Below, in pieces: positions 27,270 through 36,430 of a DNA stretch of 64,000 bases; within the stretch, counting starts at the first letter, position 1; each line of letters starts with the position of its first letter. The position numbers were made by a program, and so were the translations under genes. Origin of the DNA: Mogibacterium sp. (lineage in GTDB: Bacteria > Bacillota > Clostridia > Peptostreptococcales > Anaerovoracaceae); assembly GCA_024403035.1 (NCBI GenBank), contig JAKSSP010000007.1, positions 1 through 64,000 of the forward strand, in the 5' to 3' direction. Under the pieces are notes generated by a model. The model did no database searches. It worked only from the letters and a program-made list of their open reading frames with translations, and was not told the origin of the DNA.

Positions 27270-30200
27270 ATGAAAATCATACACAATTCAAGACTAAAAC
27301 AATACAGAGAGCCCTTCGGGGCAGTGGAAGCAGGGACGAAAGTCTCTCTTTCACTTTACATAGAAGATGAACAGCCAGAGAGCGTCCAGCTGATGCTTTG
27401 GCGCGGTGAGGATCCTAATCCGCAGTTCATCGAAATGAAAGACAACGGCGAAGGCAGGTTCTCTGCCGAGGTCGCCGCACCGGATAAGGGATGCCTTCTC
27501 TGGTACGCTTTTGAGATAGAAACCGAAAGCGAATACGGCAGGCATGTCTTTTATTACGGAAATAATACGGAAGATCTGGGCGGCGAAGGAACCGCCTGCG
27601 GGGATGATCCGCACCGCTATCAAATAACCGTATTCAAAAGGGCGGCAGTGCCGGAGTGGTACAAGAACGGCATCATCTACCAGATATTCCCGGACAGATT
27701 CGCCCGCGATAAAGACTGGCGCGAAAGATGCGAAGAAGCCATCATAAAAGTCAACGACAGACGTACGGACACAAAGCGCGTCATAGAGGAGGACTGGACA
27801 AAGCCGGCCTACTATGTGCGCGGCCAGGGTAACAGCATCGCGGAGTGGCCTGTATACGGCGGCAGCCTGAAGGGGATCGAGGAGAAACTCGATTACCTCA
27901 GATCGCTTGGCGTAACGGGCATATATCTCAACCCGGTATTCGAGGCGACTTCAACCCACCGCTACGACACCGCTGACTACATGCATATCGATCCTGCGCT
28001 CGGCACTGATGAGGATTTCGTGAGCCTTGCAGAAGCCGCACGCAAAAGAGGCATCCGCATCATCCTTGACGGAGTGTTCAGCCATACGGGATCAGACAGC
28101 ATCTACTTTGACAGATACGGCAATTACCCGGGTGCGGATGGCAAAGGAGCGTACGGAAATGAGGACTCGCCATACCGCAGCTGGTACAAGTTTGACACGA
28201 ACGAAAGCTACGGTTACAGGTCGTGGTGGGGAGTCGAAGATCTTCCTGAAGTGATCGAAGAAAACGAGAGTTTCAGAAAGTTCATACTGGGAGAGGATGG
28301 CGCCGTCGCTCACTGGCTGAAGATGGGAGCTTCGGGATGGAGACTGGATGTGGCAGATGAACTGCCTGACTCATTCATCGCGGAGACGCGTGCAAGGATC
28401 AAAGCGACAGACCCTGAATGCCTTCTCATAGGTGAGGTCTGGGAAGATGCCAGCAACAAGATAAGCTACGGTGAAAGACGCAGGTACTTCATGGGCGATG
28501 AACTTGACGGAACCATGCACTATCCACTGAGAGACATACTTCTCGATTACATCAATTACACCATAAGTGCGGGCAAGGCTTCTGACAAACTGATGAGTCT
28601 GGCAGAGAACTACCCGCCTGAGAACCTGTACGGAGCGCTTGCCCTTATAGGCAGTCACGACAGGGAACGCATCATGACCCTTATGGCGGGCGAACAGGAT
28701 TACAGGTCCGCGACACGCAAGGTCAGGCTGCTTTCAACGCTTCAGTACTGTCTGCCGGGCGTGCCTTGCGTCTATTACGGTGACGAAGTCGGCCTGATGG
28801 GGGAAAGAGATCCTTTGAACCGAAGCTGCTATCCATGGGGTCATGAGAATCTTGATCTGGGATACCATTACAGGATGCTCGGTCTCATATACGATGAGCA
28901 CCCGGCTCTCAAGAACGGCGACTATAAACATCTTTCCGGAAAACACGGACTGAGTGAAGACATATTCGCGTTTACCAGAAGCGGAAAGGATGTCGCGGGC
29001 ACGGAGGAGACTATTCTGGTGATTGCCAACAGAAGCTATAATCCTGCCGAGGTGGATCTCAGCGGCATCGATGAGCTGAAGTGCGGATATGCGCTCGAAC
29101 TCATGACGGGGGAAGAGATTTCTCTTGATGAAAACGGCAACATCGGAAAGATAAAGATGGAAGAGCTGTCTTCCATGCTCATAAGCCTGAGGACGGAAAA
29201 ACCGGGAACGGAGGGCTTAGACAGAAGCGCGGGAGTCATTTGCCATATAAGCTCACTGCCGGGCAGAAAGCTGGGAAAAGGCGCGAGAGACTTTGTCGAT
29301 TACATAGTTTCAGCGGGTTTCAGCATTTGGCAGGTGCTGCCGCTGAATCCTGCGGGACTCGGCAGCTCGCCGTACAGCAGCTATGCAGCATTTGCGGGAG
29401 AGCCAGAGTTCATAGACAGGGATGAGCTGCCATCTGATGATGGCTTTGCGGCATTCGTTGAAAAGAACAATTACTGGTTGTATGACTATATAGCCTTTGA
29501 GCTGCTGAAGGATATCAATGATGGCAAGCACTGGTATGAGTGGCCTGATGAATACAAAAAAGTGAAGGCCGCAGAATATCTTGTTGCGCTGACACCGGAT
29601 CAAAAGAAGAAAGCCCGGGAACTCGCTGAGGAACAGTATTGGTTCGACTCTCAGTGGAACGAGCTCAAGGCCTATGCGAATTCAAAGGGCGTTCGTCTGA
29701 TGGGAGACCTCCCTATGTACATGGCGCTGGATTCGGCAGATGTGTGGGCGAACAAGAGCGTCTTCAGGATAGGCGAGGATGGCAGAAAGAAAGTACATGC
29801 CGGAGTTCCGCCTGATATGTTCAGCAAGGACGGTCAGGATTGGGGCAATCCGCTCTATGACTGGGACGAGCTGAAGGCTGACGGCTATAAATGGTGGCTA
29901 GGCCGCATAAGGCAGTGCACTGAGAGATTTGATATCCTCAGATTTGACCATTTCAGAGGTCTGTCAGAATACTTTGCCATACCGGATGACGGCAAGCCAA
30001 AGGACGGCTTCTGGCAGCACAGCGCGGGACTGGCGTTCATCGCTGCTATGAGGGACATGCTGAAAACTGAGGGCTTTGGCCTCAAGCTGCTGATGGAAGA
30101 TCTGGGATTCCTTGACGCGGGGGTCAAGAACCTTCTGAAGCTGACGGGACTTCCGGGCATGGATATATGGCAGTTCTCGTCGGATTATATGCTGAAAATG

Positions 30201-30605
30201 AGCGAAGAGTCGCCTCAGAAGGCTGAGAACCGCGCATTCTACACGGGCACCCATGACAATGAGACACTCATTGGCTGGCTCCTGAAGACAAAGGCTGCGG
30301 ATTCCGAAGAATCCGGAAATCATGAGAAAACAGAGCCTGCGGATGAAGATCTTCTCAGAACGGAATGTGAGACCGAAGCGCTCAGCATGATCACAAAGAT
30401 CTACGAGAGCAAGGCCGCTCTTGCCATGATACAGCTTCAGGATGTGTTCCTGCTTGGAAACGAGGCGCGGATGAACGTGCCGGGCACTGTTGAAGGCAAC
30501 TGGGACTGGAAGGTCGAAGGCGGTTCGATAGAAGAGGTATATCCGGACGCGAAAGCGCGTGCGGCATGGCTGAGAGAACTGGCTGAAAGTACAGGACGCA
30601 TATAG
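27270..30605 (+). CDS. Bifunctional GH13 alpha-glucanase + GH77 4-alpha-glucanotransferase
   Basis: A 1111-residue fusion. Residues 1-120 form a CBM34-like beta domain of neopullulanases. Residues about 125-640 are a GH13 barrel with nucleophile Asp in GWRLDVADELP (about 359), acid/base Glu in LIGEVWED (about 388) and Asp in SHDRERI (about 462). Residues about 650-1111 are a GH77 (MalQ) domain: SSLPGRKLGKGARDFVDY at its start, RFDHFRG (about 891), EDLG (about 943) and GTHDNET (about 992). All catalytic residues are present in both halves. It likely debranches or trims glycogen and rearranges the released oligosaccharides, complementing GlgP. I see no signal peptide, so it is cytoplasmic. Confidence 0.93.
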   Translation: MKIIHNSRLKQYREPFGAVEAGTKVSLSLYIEDEQPESVQLMLWRGEDPNPQFIEMKDNGEGRFSAEVAAPDKGCLLWYAFEIETESEYGRHVFYYGNNTEDLGGEGTACGDDPHRYQITVFKRAAVPEWYKNGIIYQIFPDRFARDKDWRERCEEAIIKVNDRRTDTKRVIEEDWTKPAYYVRGQGNSIAEWPVYGGSLKGIEEKLDYLRSLGVTGIYLNPVFEATSTHRYDTADYMHIDPALGTDEDFVSLAEAARKRGIRIILDGVFSHTGSDSIYFDRYGNYPGADGKGAYGNEDSPYRSWYKFDTNESYGYRSWWGVEDLPEVIEENESFRKFILGEDGAVAHWLKMGASGWRLDVADELPDSFIAETRARIKATDPECLLIGEVWEDASNKISYGERRRYFMGDELDGTMHYPLRDILLDYINYTISAGKASDKLMSLAENYPPENLYGALALIGSHDRERIMTLMAGEQDYRSATRKVRLLSTLQYCLPGVPCVYYGDEVGLMGERDPLNRSCYPWGHENLDLGYHYRMLGLIYDEHPALKNGDYKHLSGKHGLSEDIFAFTRSGKDVAGTEETILVIANRSYNPAEVDLSGIDELKCGYALELMTGEEISLDENGNIGKIKMEELSSMLISLRTEKPGTEGLDRSAGVICHISSLPGRKLGKGARDFVDYIVSAGFSIWQVLPLNPAGLGSSPYSSYAAFAGEPEFIDRDELPSDDGFAAFVEKNNYWLYDYIAFELLKDINDGKHWYEWPDEYKKVKAAEYLVALTPDQKKKARELAEEQYWFDSQWNELKAYANSKGVRLMGDLPMYMALDSADVWANKSVFRIGEDGRKKVHAGVPPDMFSKDGQDWGNPLYDWDELKADGYKWWLGRIRQCTERFDILRFDHFRGLSEYFAIPDDGKPKDGFWQHSAGLAFIAAMRDMLKTEGFGLKLLMEDLGFLDAGVKNLLKLTGLPGMDIWQFSSDYMLKMSEESPQKAENRAFYTGTHDNETLIGWLLKTKAADSEESGNHEKTEPADEDLLRTECETEALSMITKIYESKAALAMIQLQDVFLLGNEARMNVPGTVEGNWDWKVEGGSIEEVYPDAKARAAWLRELAESTGRI

Positions 30606-30620
30606 ACACGGAGACTGGTA

Positions 30621-31864
30621 ATGATAAGAAACATAGTATTTGACATAGGCATGGTGCTTATAGGCTTTGAGCCTTTTGAATGGCTGCGGTCGATGTTCGA
30701 TGAGGAGACAGCCGACAGGATAGCATACGCTGTCTACGGCACAGGCCACTGGGAGGAACTCGACAAGGCCATCCTGAGCGAAGAGGAGATACTCGAGCTG
30801 TTCATCAGCGAGACGCCCGATCTCAGGGACGAGATCACGGAGGCATATGACCGCGTAGGCGAGTGCGTCAAGAAGAAAACCTGGCCGATCCCTATGATAG
30901 ACCTCTTGAAGGAGAAAGGATACAGCGTATACTTCCTCTCCAACATGTCCGAGCATGTCATCAACTCCAACCATGAAGCTTTCGCGTTCACGGAGCACAT
31001 GGACGGCGGCGTATGGTCGTGCGACGTGCATATGATAAAGCCGGACCCGGGCATCTACAAAGTCCTTTTCGACAGATACGGACTCGTTCCGGAGGAGTGC
31101 CTGTTCATAGACGACAATCCTCCGAACATAGCCATGGCAAAGAAGTTTGGCATGAAGGGCATAGTATTTGAGGATTACGGCCACCTCATGGCCGATCTCG
31201 ACAAGGCCCTCACCAAGGACGCGTCCCACGATAAGATATCCGTGCTATGCTACGGCGACTCCAACACCTACGGCTACGATCCAAATACAGGCGGAAGGTA
31301 TCCGTATGAAAAGCGCTGGACGACCATCCTGGGAGAGATGCTGGGCAGCAGATATGAAGTGATCCCGGAAGGCCTGAACGGCAGGACGACTGCCTACGAC
31401 AGACCGGGGCGGCATGGAAGAACGGCGTCAGCAGTTTTACCGCGTGTCTCGGGACGCACAAGCCGGTCGATCACATTATCATCATGCTTGGCACAAACGA
31501 CTGCAACGCGACGCTCGGTCTTTCCGCAGAAGACATCGCGGGCGGCATGGAGACCCTCGTGAAGATAGCGGAAAAGGAGACGCCGGGACTGCAGGGCTAC
31601 GTGCCGGAGATCATAGTCGCGGCGCCTGCGGCGATACAGGGAGATATCGAAAAGTCGCCGTTCGCGTTCGAGATCACGCCGGAATCTGTTCAGAAGTCGG
31701 TCGACATCGGCCCGCTGTACAGGGAGATCGCGGAGAAACACAGTGTGAGGTTTGCCGACGCCACGGCCGGAATAGAAGTCGCGCCTGACTGCGAGCACCT
31801 GACGGAAGAAGGGCACAGACAGATAGCGAAGCTGTTTTATGAGGCGATCACGGAGAGACCGTGA
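30621..31864 (+). pseudogene. HAD hydrolase fused to SGNH/GDSL hydrolase, broken by a frameshift
   Basis: Residues 1-195 are a HAD-family phosphatase of the REG-2/YihX type: VFDIGMVL (motif I), YFLSNMS (motif II), IKPDPGIY (motif III) and FIDDNPPNI (motif IV). The same frame then continues into an SGNH esterase: VLCYGDSNTYGY (block I) to GLNGRTTAYDRPG, after which it goes out of frame. The rest of the SGNH domain is in the -1 frame: AAWKNGVSSF, IIIMLGTNDCN (block III) and the terminal DCEHLTEEGH (catalytic Asp/His). The two parts join at a GGGG run (31406-31409); one more G would restore a single frame. It could be a pseudogene, a programmed shift or a sequencing error. As read, the esterase domain is lost and the HAD domain is complete. 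Confidence 0.8.
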
Positions 31865-31889
31865 AGCGGCCTGCGGACAAGACAGATTT

Positions 31890-31919
31890 TTGTTAAATAA
31901 TACACGATTTCATTATAAT
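31890..31919 (+). promoter_or_regulatory. Sigma-A-type promoter for the opp operon
   Basis: TTGTTA (31890-31895), an 18-bp spacer and TATAAT (31914-31919) in an AT-rich gap of about 160 bp. A GC-rich hairpin of about 20 bases lies at 31977-31997 in the leader. No terminator of the upstream gene is clear. Confidence 0.6.
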
Positions 31920-32026
31920 TTTGTTTACTATATGATATTTCGTCTATTGTGATGGATATGTGATAAAATATTCTAGTGTCGTGTTTCGTGCGGCACGCAT
32001 TAAATCACAGGAAAGGATGTGATGAT

Positions 32027-32968
32027 TTGCTTATCTACATTGCTAAGCGACTGGGGGCGGCGATAGCGACTCTGCTCCTTATCATGACGATTACTTTCTT
32101 CCTGATGAACACCATTCCGGGAAGCCCGTTCCTGACTGAGAAATCGACTCCTCAGCAGATAGAACTGGCGAACCAGAAATACGGTCTCGACAAACCGCTC
32201 ATAGTTCAGCTGAAAAACTATCTGGTGAACTATTGCAAGGGAGACCTCGGTGTTTCACTCAAGATGCAGGAAGGAACACCTGTCAAGGACATCCTGTTCA
32301 AGCAGGGAAAATTCGGATTATCCATGAGGCTGGGCTTGCTGGCCGTACTTGTCGCAGTGATCCTGGGCATACCGCTCGGGTGTCTCGCGGCGTATAAACG
32401 AGGGACATGGATAGACGGACTGCTGAGGGTGCTGACGACAGTAGGCGTCGCCATACCGACCTTCGTGCTGGCTGCGACACTGCTTATTTATCTGGGTGTA
32501 AAAGCCCAGCTGCTCCCGGTACTTTCGGGCAGTCTTACAAACTGGAAGGCCTATATCATGCCGGTAATATCGCTCTCGTTCTATGACGTCTGCTATATCG
32601 CCAAGCTGACAAGGACTTCGATGCTCGACGCGATCAACCAGGACTACATCCGCACCGCCAAGGCAAAGGGTGTAAAGAACAAGTGGATCGTGCTCAAACA
32701 CGCGCTCAGAAACTCGCTGATCCCTGTAGTCACTTTCCTCGGACCGCTGATCGCTTTCATCATCACCGGTTCGTTCGTGGTAGAGACTACGTTCTCGATC
32801 CCGGGACTCGGCAAGTACTTTGTAGAGAGCGTCATCAACCGTGACTACACCGTGATCATGGCGACCACCTTCGTAGTATCCATACTGGTCATTGTAATGA
32901 ACCTGGTAGTGGATATCGTATACAAGGTGATCGACCCGAGGATCACGCTCAGCTCAACAGACGAATAG
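32027..32968 (+). CDS. oppB: Oligopeptide ABC transporter permease OppB type
   Basis: A 313-residue integral membrane protein with six predicted helices, the first at about 10-30 (LGAAIATLLLIMTITFFLMN). The EAA-type coupling loop is DYIRTAKAKGVKNKWIVLKHALRN. The start is TTG at 32027, 9 bp after GGAAAGG; a reading from 31976 would add residues with no ribosome site. First gene of oppBCDF-A. Confidence 0.94.
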   Translation: MLIYIAKRLGAAIATLLLIMTITFFLMNTIPGSPFLTEKSTPQQIELANQKYGLDKPLIVQLKNYLVNYCKGDLGVSLKMQEGTPVKDILFKQGKFGLSMRLGLLAVLVAVILGIPLGCLAAYKRGTWIDGLLRVLTTVGVAIPTFVLAATLLIYLGVKAQLLPVLSGSLTNWKAYIMPVISLSFYDVCYIAKLTRTSMLDAINQDYIRTAKAKGVKNKWIVLKHALRNSLIPVVTFLGPLIAFIITGSFVVETTFSIPGLGKYFVESVINRDYTVIMATTFVVSILVIVMNLVVDIVYKVIDPRITLSSTDE

Positions 32969-32978
32969 GAGGGAAGGC

Positions 32979-34334
32979 ATGAAACAGGCATTCAAGAAAT
33001 TCAGCCCGTTCCAGGTCGATCCCGATAGGGTCTGGGCTGACTACGGCCTCAGCGGCTCCGACTTTGCTCCGGCGACGGAGACAGAGAAGGAGAACATGGT
33101 TGAGGTCAGAAAGAGCGTTTCCTACTGGAGAGACGCGGCGAGGAGATTCAAGAACAATACCGTTTCCATGGTAGCGCTCGGCATCTTCATCATCGTGCTG
33201 CTCTTCGCGTTCCTGGGACCTGCTCTTATTCCATACGACTACGCTAATCAGTACAGAAGCTCGCAGAAACTCGGTCCTTTCGAATACTCCGACAAGGAGG
33301 CTCTTGTGAAGAGCATAGAGGGCCAGGTGGACTGCATGTACGCTACTGCTCTCCTGCCGGGGTCCGCGACGGCCCTCGACGCGGGGACATACTACTTCAA
33401 ATATAAGGGCAATACTTACTGCTTCACCCTTGAGCAGAAACTGTCGGATTCCGTGATCTGCCTGAAGGACGGAGAACTTTCCATAGTAAGAGAGGTACAC
33501 ATCCAGAACGGCGAGATCAAGAGATCCACTCCGCTCGAGTTCACGGGCGAGGCCGCGGAAGGCGCTAAGGAGATCGAAGTGACCTCAAAGGTGTTCCCTC
33601 ACATGGTCGGAACCGACTCGCAGGGACGCGACCTGCTGGCGAGGACGATGTACGGAGCCAGGGTCTCGATCATCATCGGCATAGTTGCCGCCCTCATCGT
33701 ACTGGTCATCGGATCCATCTACGGAGCCATTTCCGGTCTCTGCGGAGGAGCGGTCGACTTCGTCATGATGAGAATAGTCGAGCTCATTTACTCCGTGCCT
33801 GAGATCCTGCTGGTACTGCTGCTTCAGGTAGTGCTGAAGGACCCTCTGCAGAAGTGGTTCGACTCTTCGAATTCATGGTTCGCCAACGCGCTCTCCACAC
33901 TGGGAGCCGGCATCGTGAGCATCTTCATCACATTCGCTCTTCTTTACTGGGTCACCATGGCCCGTATCGTAAGAGGACAGGTGCTGATGCTGAAGAAGCA
34001 GGAATACGTTACAGCGGCTACGGCTCTCGGAGCTTCAAACGGCAGGATCATCAGGAGGCATCTGCTGCCTAACTGCGTAGGCCAGCTCGTCATCACGACC
34101 TGCCTGCAGATCCCGTCGGCCATCTTCCTCGAATCATTCCTGTCCTTCCTCGGACTGGGTGTTTCGGCGCCGATGGCATCGCTCGGATCGCTCTGCTCCG
34201 ACGCGCTCGGAACGATCACCATATTTCCGTACAGGCTGCTGTTCCCGGGCTTCATACTAACAACAATAGTTCTTACCCTGAACCTGGTCGGCGACGGACT
34301 GAGAGACGCTCTCGACCCGCGTCTGAAGAAGTAG
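32979..34334 (+). CDS. oppC: Oligopeptide ABC transporter permease OppC type, with an inserted extracytoplasmic domain
   Basis: 451 residues, about 150 longer than typical OppC. A 60-residue N-terminal cytoplasmic extension precedes the first helix (about 65-85, VALGIFIIVLLFAFLGPAL). Between helices 1 and 2, about 110 residues (about 90-200) are inserted, containing CMYATALLPG and a beta-rich YYFKYKGNTYCFTLEQK stretch. The family then resumes at MVGTDSQGRDLLARTMYGARVS and the EAA loop EYVTAATALGASNGRIIRRH. The insertion faces outside and may contact the binding protein. 10 bp after oppB. Confidence 0.93.
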   Translation: MKQAFKKFSPFQVDPDRVWADYGLSGSDFAPATETEKENMVEVRKSVSYWRDAARRFKNNTVSMVALGIFIIVLLFAFLGPALIPYDYANQYRSSQKLGPFEYSDKEALVKSIEGQVDCMYATALLPGSATALDAGTYYFKYKGNTYCFTLEQKLSDSVICLKDGELSIVREVHIQNGEIKRSTPLEFTGEAAEGAKEIEVTSKVFPHMVGTDSQGRDLLARTMYGARVSIIIGIVAALIVLVIGSIYGAISGLCGGAVDFVMMRIVELIYSVPEILLVLLLQVVLKDPLQKWFDSSNSWFANALSTLGAGIVSIFITFALLYWVTMARIVRGQVLMLKKQEYVTAATALGASNGRIIRRHLLPNCVGQLVITTCLQIPSAIFLESFLSFLGLGVSAPMASLGSLCSDALGTITIFPYRLLFPGFILTTIVLTLNLVGDGLRDALDPRLKK

Positions 34335-34346
34335 GGAGGTGGAACG

Positions 34347-35360
34347 ATGTCAGAAGATAGAAAAACATTACTTGAAGTAAAGGACCTCAAGGTATCATTC
34401 TTCACTCCTGCGGGCGAGGTCAAAGCCGTTGACGGCATCTCGTATACCCTCAAGGAACATGAAGTAATGGGCATCGTAGGCGAGTCCGGATCGGGCAAGT
34501 CGGTAGAGGCTTATTCGATCATGGGCCTTCTCCAGAGCCCGGGAAAGATCGTCGGCGGATCGATCACGTTCGACGGCGAAGACCTGCTGGCTTATGATGA
34601 AGAGCAGATGAGGGATTTCAGGGGCAACAAGGCAAGCATGATCTTCCAGAACCCTATGACATGCCTGAATCCGGTCTATACGATCGGAAACCAGCTGATG
34701 GAGGCCCTTACCTGCCACGACAAGGATTATCCGAAAGAAAAGGCCAGAGCCCGCGCAATCGAGATGCTCGAGCTCGTAGGCATAAACAACGCGGAGAAGC
34801 GCGTGGACCAGTATCCGCACGAGTTCTCCGGCGGAATGCGTCAGCGCGCGATGATCGCGATGGCGCTCATCTGCGACCCTAAGCTGCTGATCGCCGACGA
34901 GCCGACGACGGCTCTCGACGTCACCATCCAGGCGCAGATACTTGACCTGATGAAGGACATCCAGAAGAAGATCGGCACCGCCATCATCTTCATCACCCAC
35001 AACCTAGGCGTTGTAGCGGAGATGTGCGACAGGGTATCCGTTATGTACGCGGGCAAGATCGTTGAACAGGGCACTGACGAGGACATCTTCTACAGACCTG
35101 CCCACCCGTATACGATGGGCCTGCTCGAATCGATGCCGAGACTCGACGCGGACGCGCATGAGAGACTGATCCCAATCGAGGGTACTCCGGTCGACCTGCT
35201 GAATCCGCCTGAAGGATGCCACTTCGGTCCGAGATGCAAGCACTGCATGAAGATCTGCCTCACCAAGGAACCGCCTTACGCGGATCTCGGGAACGGGCAT
35301 ATATCGGCATGCTGGCTGCACTACATGGGCAAGGGCAAAAAACAGGAGGTGACGGAATAA
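34347..35360 (+). CDS. oppD: Oligopeptide ABC transporter ATPase OppD
   Basis: 337 residues. Walker A GESGSGKS (about 41), signature [15 protein letters not shown], Walker [16 protein letters not shown]-loop FITHNLG. The C-terminal oligopeptide domain with the Cys-rich pattern [15 protein letters not shown] is intact; it binds an Fe-S cluster in some relatives. It overlaps oppF by one base. Confidence 0.95.
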   Translation: MSEDRKTLLEVKDLKVSFFTPAGEVKAVDGISYTLKEHEVMGIVGESGSGKSVEAYSIMGLLQSPGKIVGGSITFDGEDLLAYDEEQMRDFRGNKASMIFQNPMTCLNPVYTIGNQLMEALTCHDKDYPKEKARARAIEMLELVGINNAEKRVDQYPHEFSGGMRQRAMIAMALICDPKLLIADEPTTALDVTIQAQILDLMKDIQKKIGTAIIFITHNLGVVAEMCDRVSVMYAGKIVEQGTDEDIFYRPAHPYTMGLLESMPRLDADAHERLIPIEGTPVDLLNPPEGCHFGPRCKHCMKICLTKEPPYADLGNGHISACWLHYMGKGKKQEVTE

Positions 35361-36352
35361 TGGCAGAACAGACCAAACTCCTGGAAATAAAGGATTTAAA
35401 GAAGCATTTCAGAATAAAGAAAGGCGGATTCAACAAGCATCAGACCGTAAAGGCTGTTGACGGAGTCACGCTCGACATCTTCAAGGGAGAGACCCTCGGA
35501 CTCGTAGGCGAGTCCGGCTGCGGAAAGACGACTCTCGGACGTACCATCATAAGGCTCTACGAGCCGACATCGGGCACCATCATCTACGACGGCAAGCCTA
35601 TATTCGACTCAGAGCAGAACATCGCCGAGAAGATGCTCCCTTACAGACGCAAGATGCAGATCATATTCCAGGATCCGTCGGCGTCGCTCGACCCGCGCAT
35701 GACGGTCGGAGAGATCGTAGGCGAGGCGCTGGACATACATAAGCTCTGCACCGGAAAAGGCGAGAGAGAGGCGAGGATCAAAAAGCTCCTTGATGAGGTA
35801 GGACTCAACACCGAGCACTCCAACCGTTTCCCTCACGAGTTCTCCGGCGGACAGCAGCAGCGTATCGGCATCGCGCGAGCCCTGGCAGTAGAGCCTGAGT
35901 TCATCGTATGCGACGAGCCTATCTCGGCTCTCGACGTATCGATCCAGTCGCAGGTAGTCAACATGCTCGAGGATCTTCAGGAACAGCTGGGACTGACATA
36001 CCTGTTCATCGCGCACGATATTTCGGTCGTAAGACACATATCGAACCGTATCGGCGTTATGTATCTCGGCAATCTTGTTGAGCTTGCCGAATCATATGAA
36101 CTTTACAGGAACCCTATTCATCCGTATACTAAGACATTGATGAGCGCGGTGCCTATCCCTGACCCGGTGGTCACGCGTTCAAGGGAGAGGCTGATCCTCG
36201 AGGGAGACATCCCGAGCCCGATCGACCCGCCATCAGGATGCAAGTTCCACACGAGGTGCCCGTATGCCACGGAACGCTGTAAGGAGGAAAACCCTGTGTT
36301 CAGGGATTACGGCGGCGGACATTACGCGGCATGCCACCTGCTCGAGAAGTAG
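35360..36352 (+). CDS. oppF: Oligopeptide ABC transporter ATPase OppF
   Basis: 330 residues from the ATG at 35360, which follows GGAGGTGA and overlaps the oppD stop (TAATG). The frame is open to 35216 upstream, inside oppD, so this is the natural start. Walker [10 protein letters not shown], signature [15 protein letters not shown], Walker [16 protein letters not shown]-loop LFIAHDIS. The Cys-containing C-terminus [14 protein letters not shown] is present. Confidence 0.95.
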   Translation: MAEQTKLLEIKDLKKHFRIKKGGFNKHQTVKAVDGVTLDIFKGETLGLVGESGCGKTTLGRTIIRLYEPTSGTIIYDGKPIFDSEQNIAEKMLPYRRKMQIIFQDPSASLDPRMTVGEIVGEALDIHKLCTGKGEREARIKKLLDEVGLNTEHSNRFPHEFSGGQQQRIGIARALAVEPEFIVCDEPISALDVSIQSQVVNMLEDLQEQLGLTYLFIAHDISVVRHISNRIGVMYLGNLVELAESYELYRNPIHPYTKTLMSAVPIPDPVVTRSRERLILEGDIPSPIDPPSGCKFHTRCPYATERCKEENPVFRDYGGGHYAACHLLEK

Positions 36353-36370
36353 GTCAGACAAGTTATTAAT

Positions 36371-36410
36371 GTAACATCGGTTACTTTAATAAAATACAGT
36401 ACTGTATAAG
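36371..36410 (+). promoter_or_regulatory. Promoter with an overlapping small dyad upstream of oppA
   Basis: GTAAC and GTTAC arms (36371-36375 and 36380-36384) spaced by ATCG overlap a possible -35 TTACTT (36381-36386); TATAAG (36405-36410) is 18 bp further on. It would allow oppA extra expression beyond the operon. The match is only moderate. Confidence 0.4.
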
Positions 36411-36430
36411 TTATTGAAGGAGGAAAATTT

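Noticed and set aside
29964..31229. A 421-codon open frame on the - strand
   Set aside because: Antisense to the GH13-GH77 fusion and HAD genes; no family features and no ribosome site.
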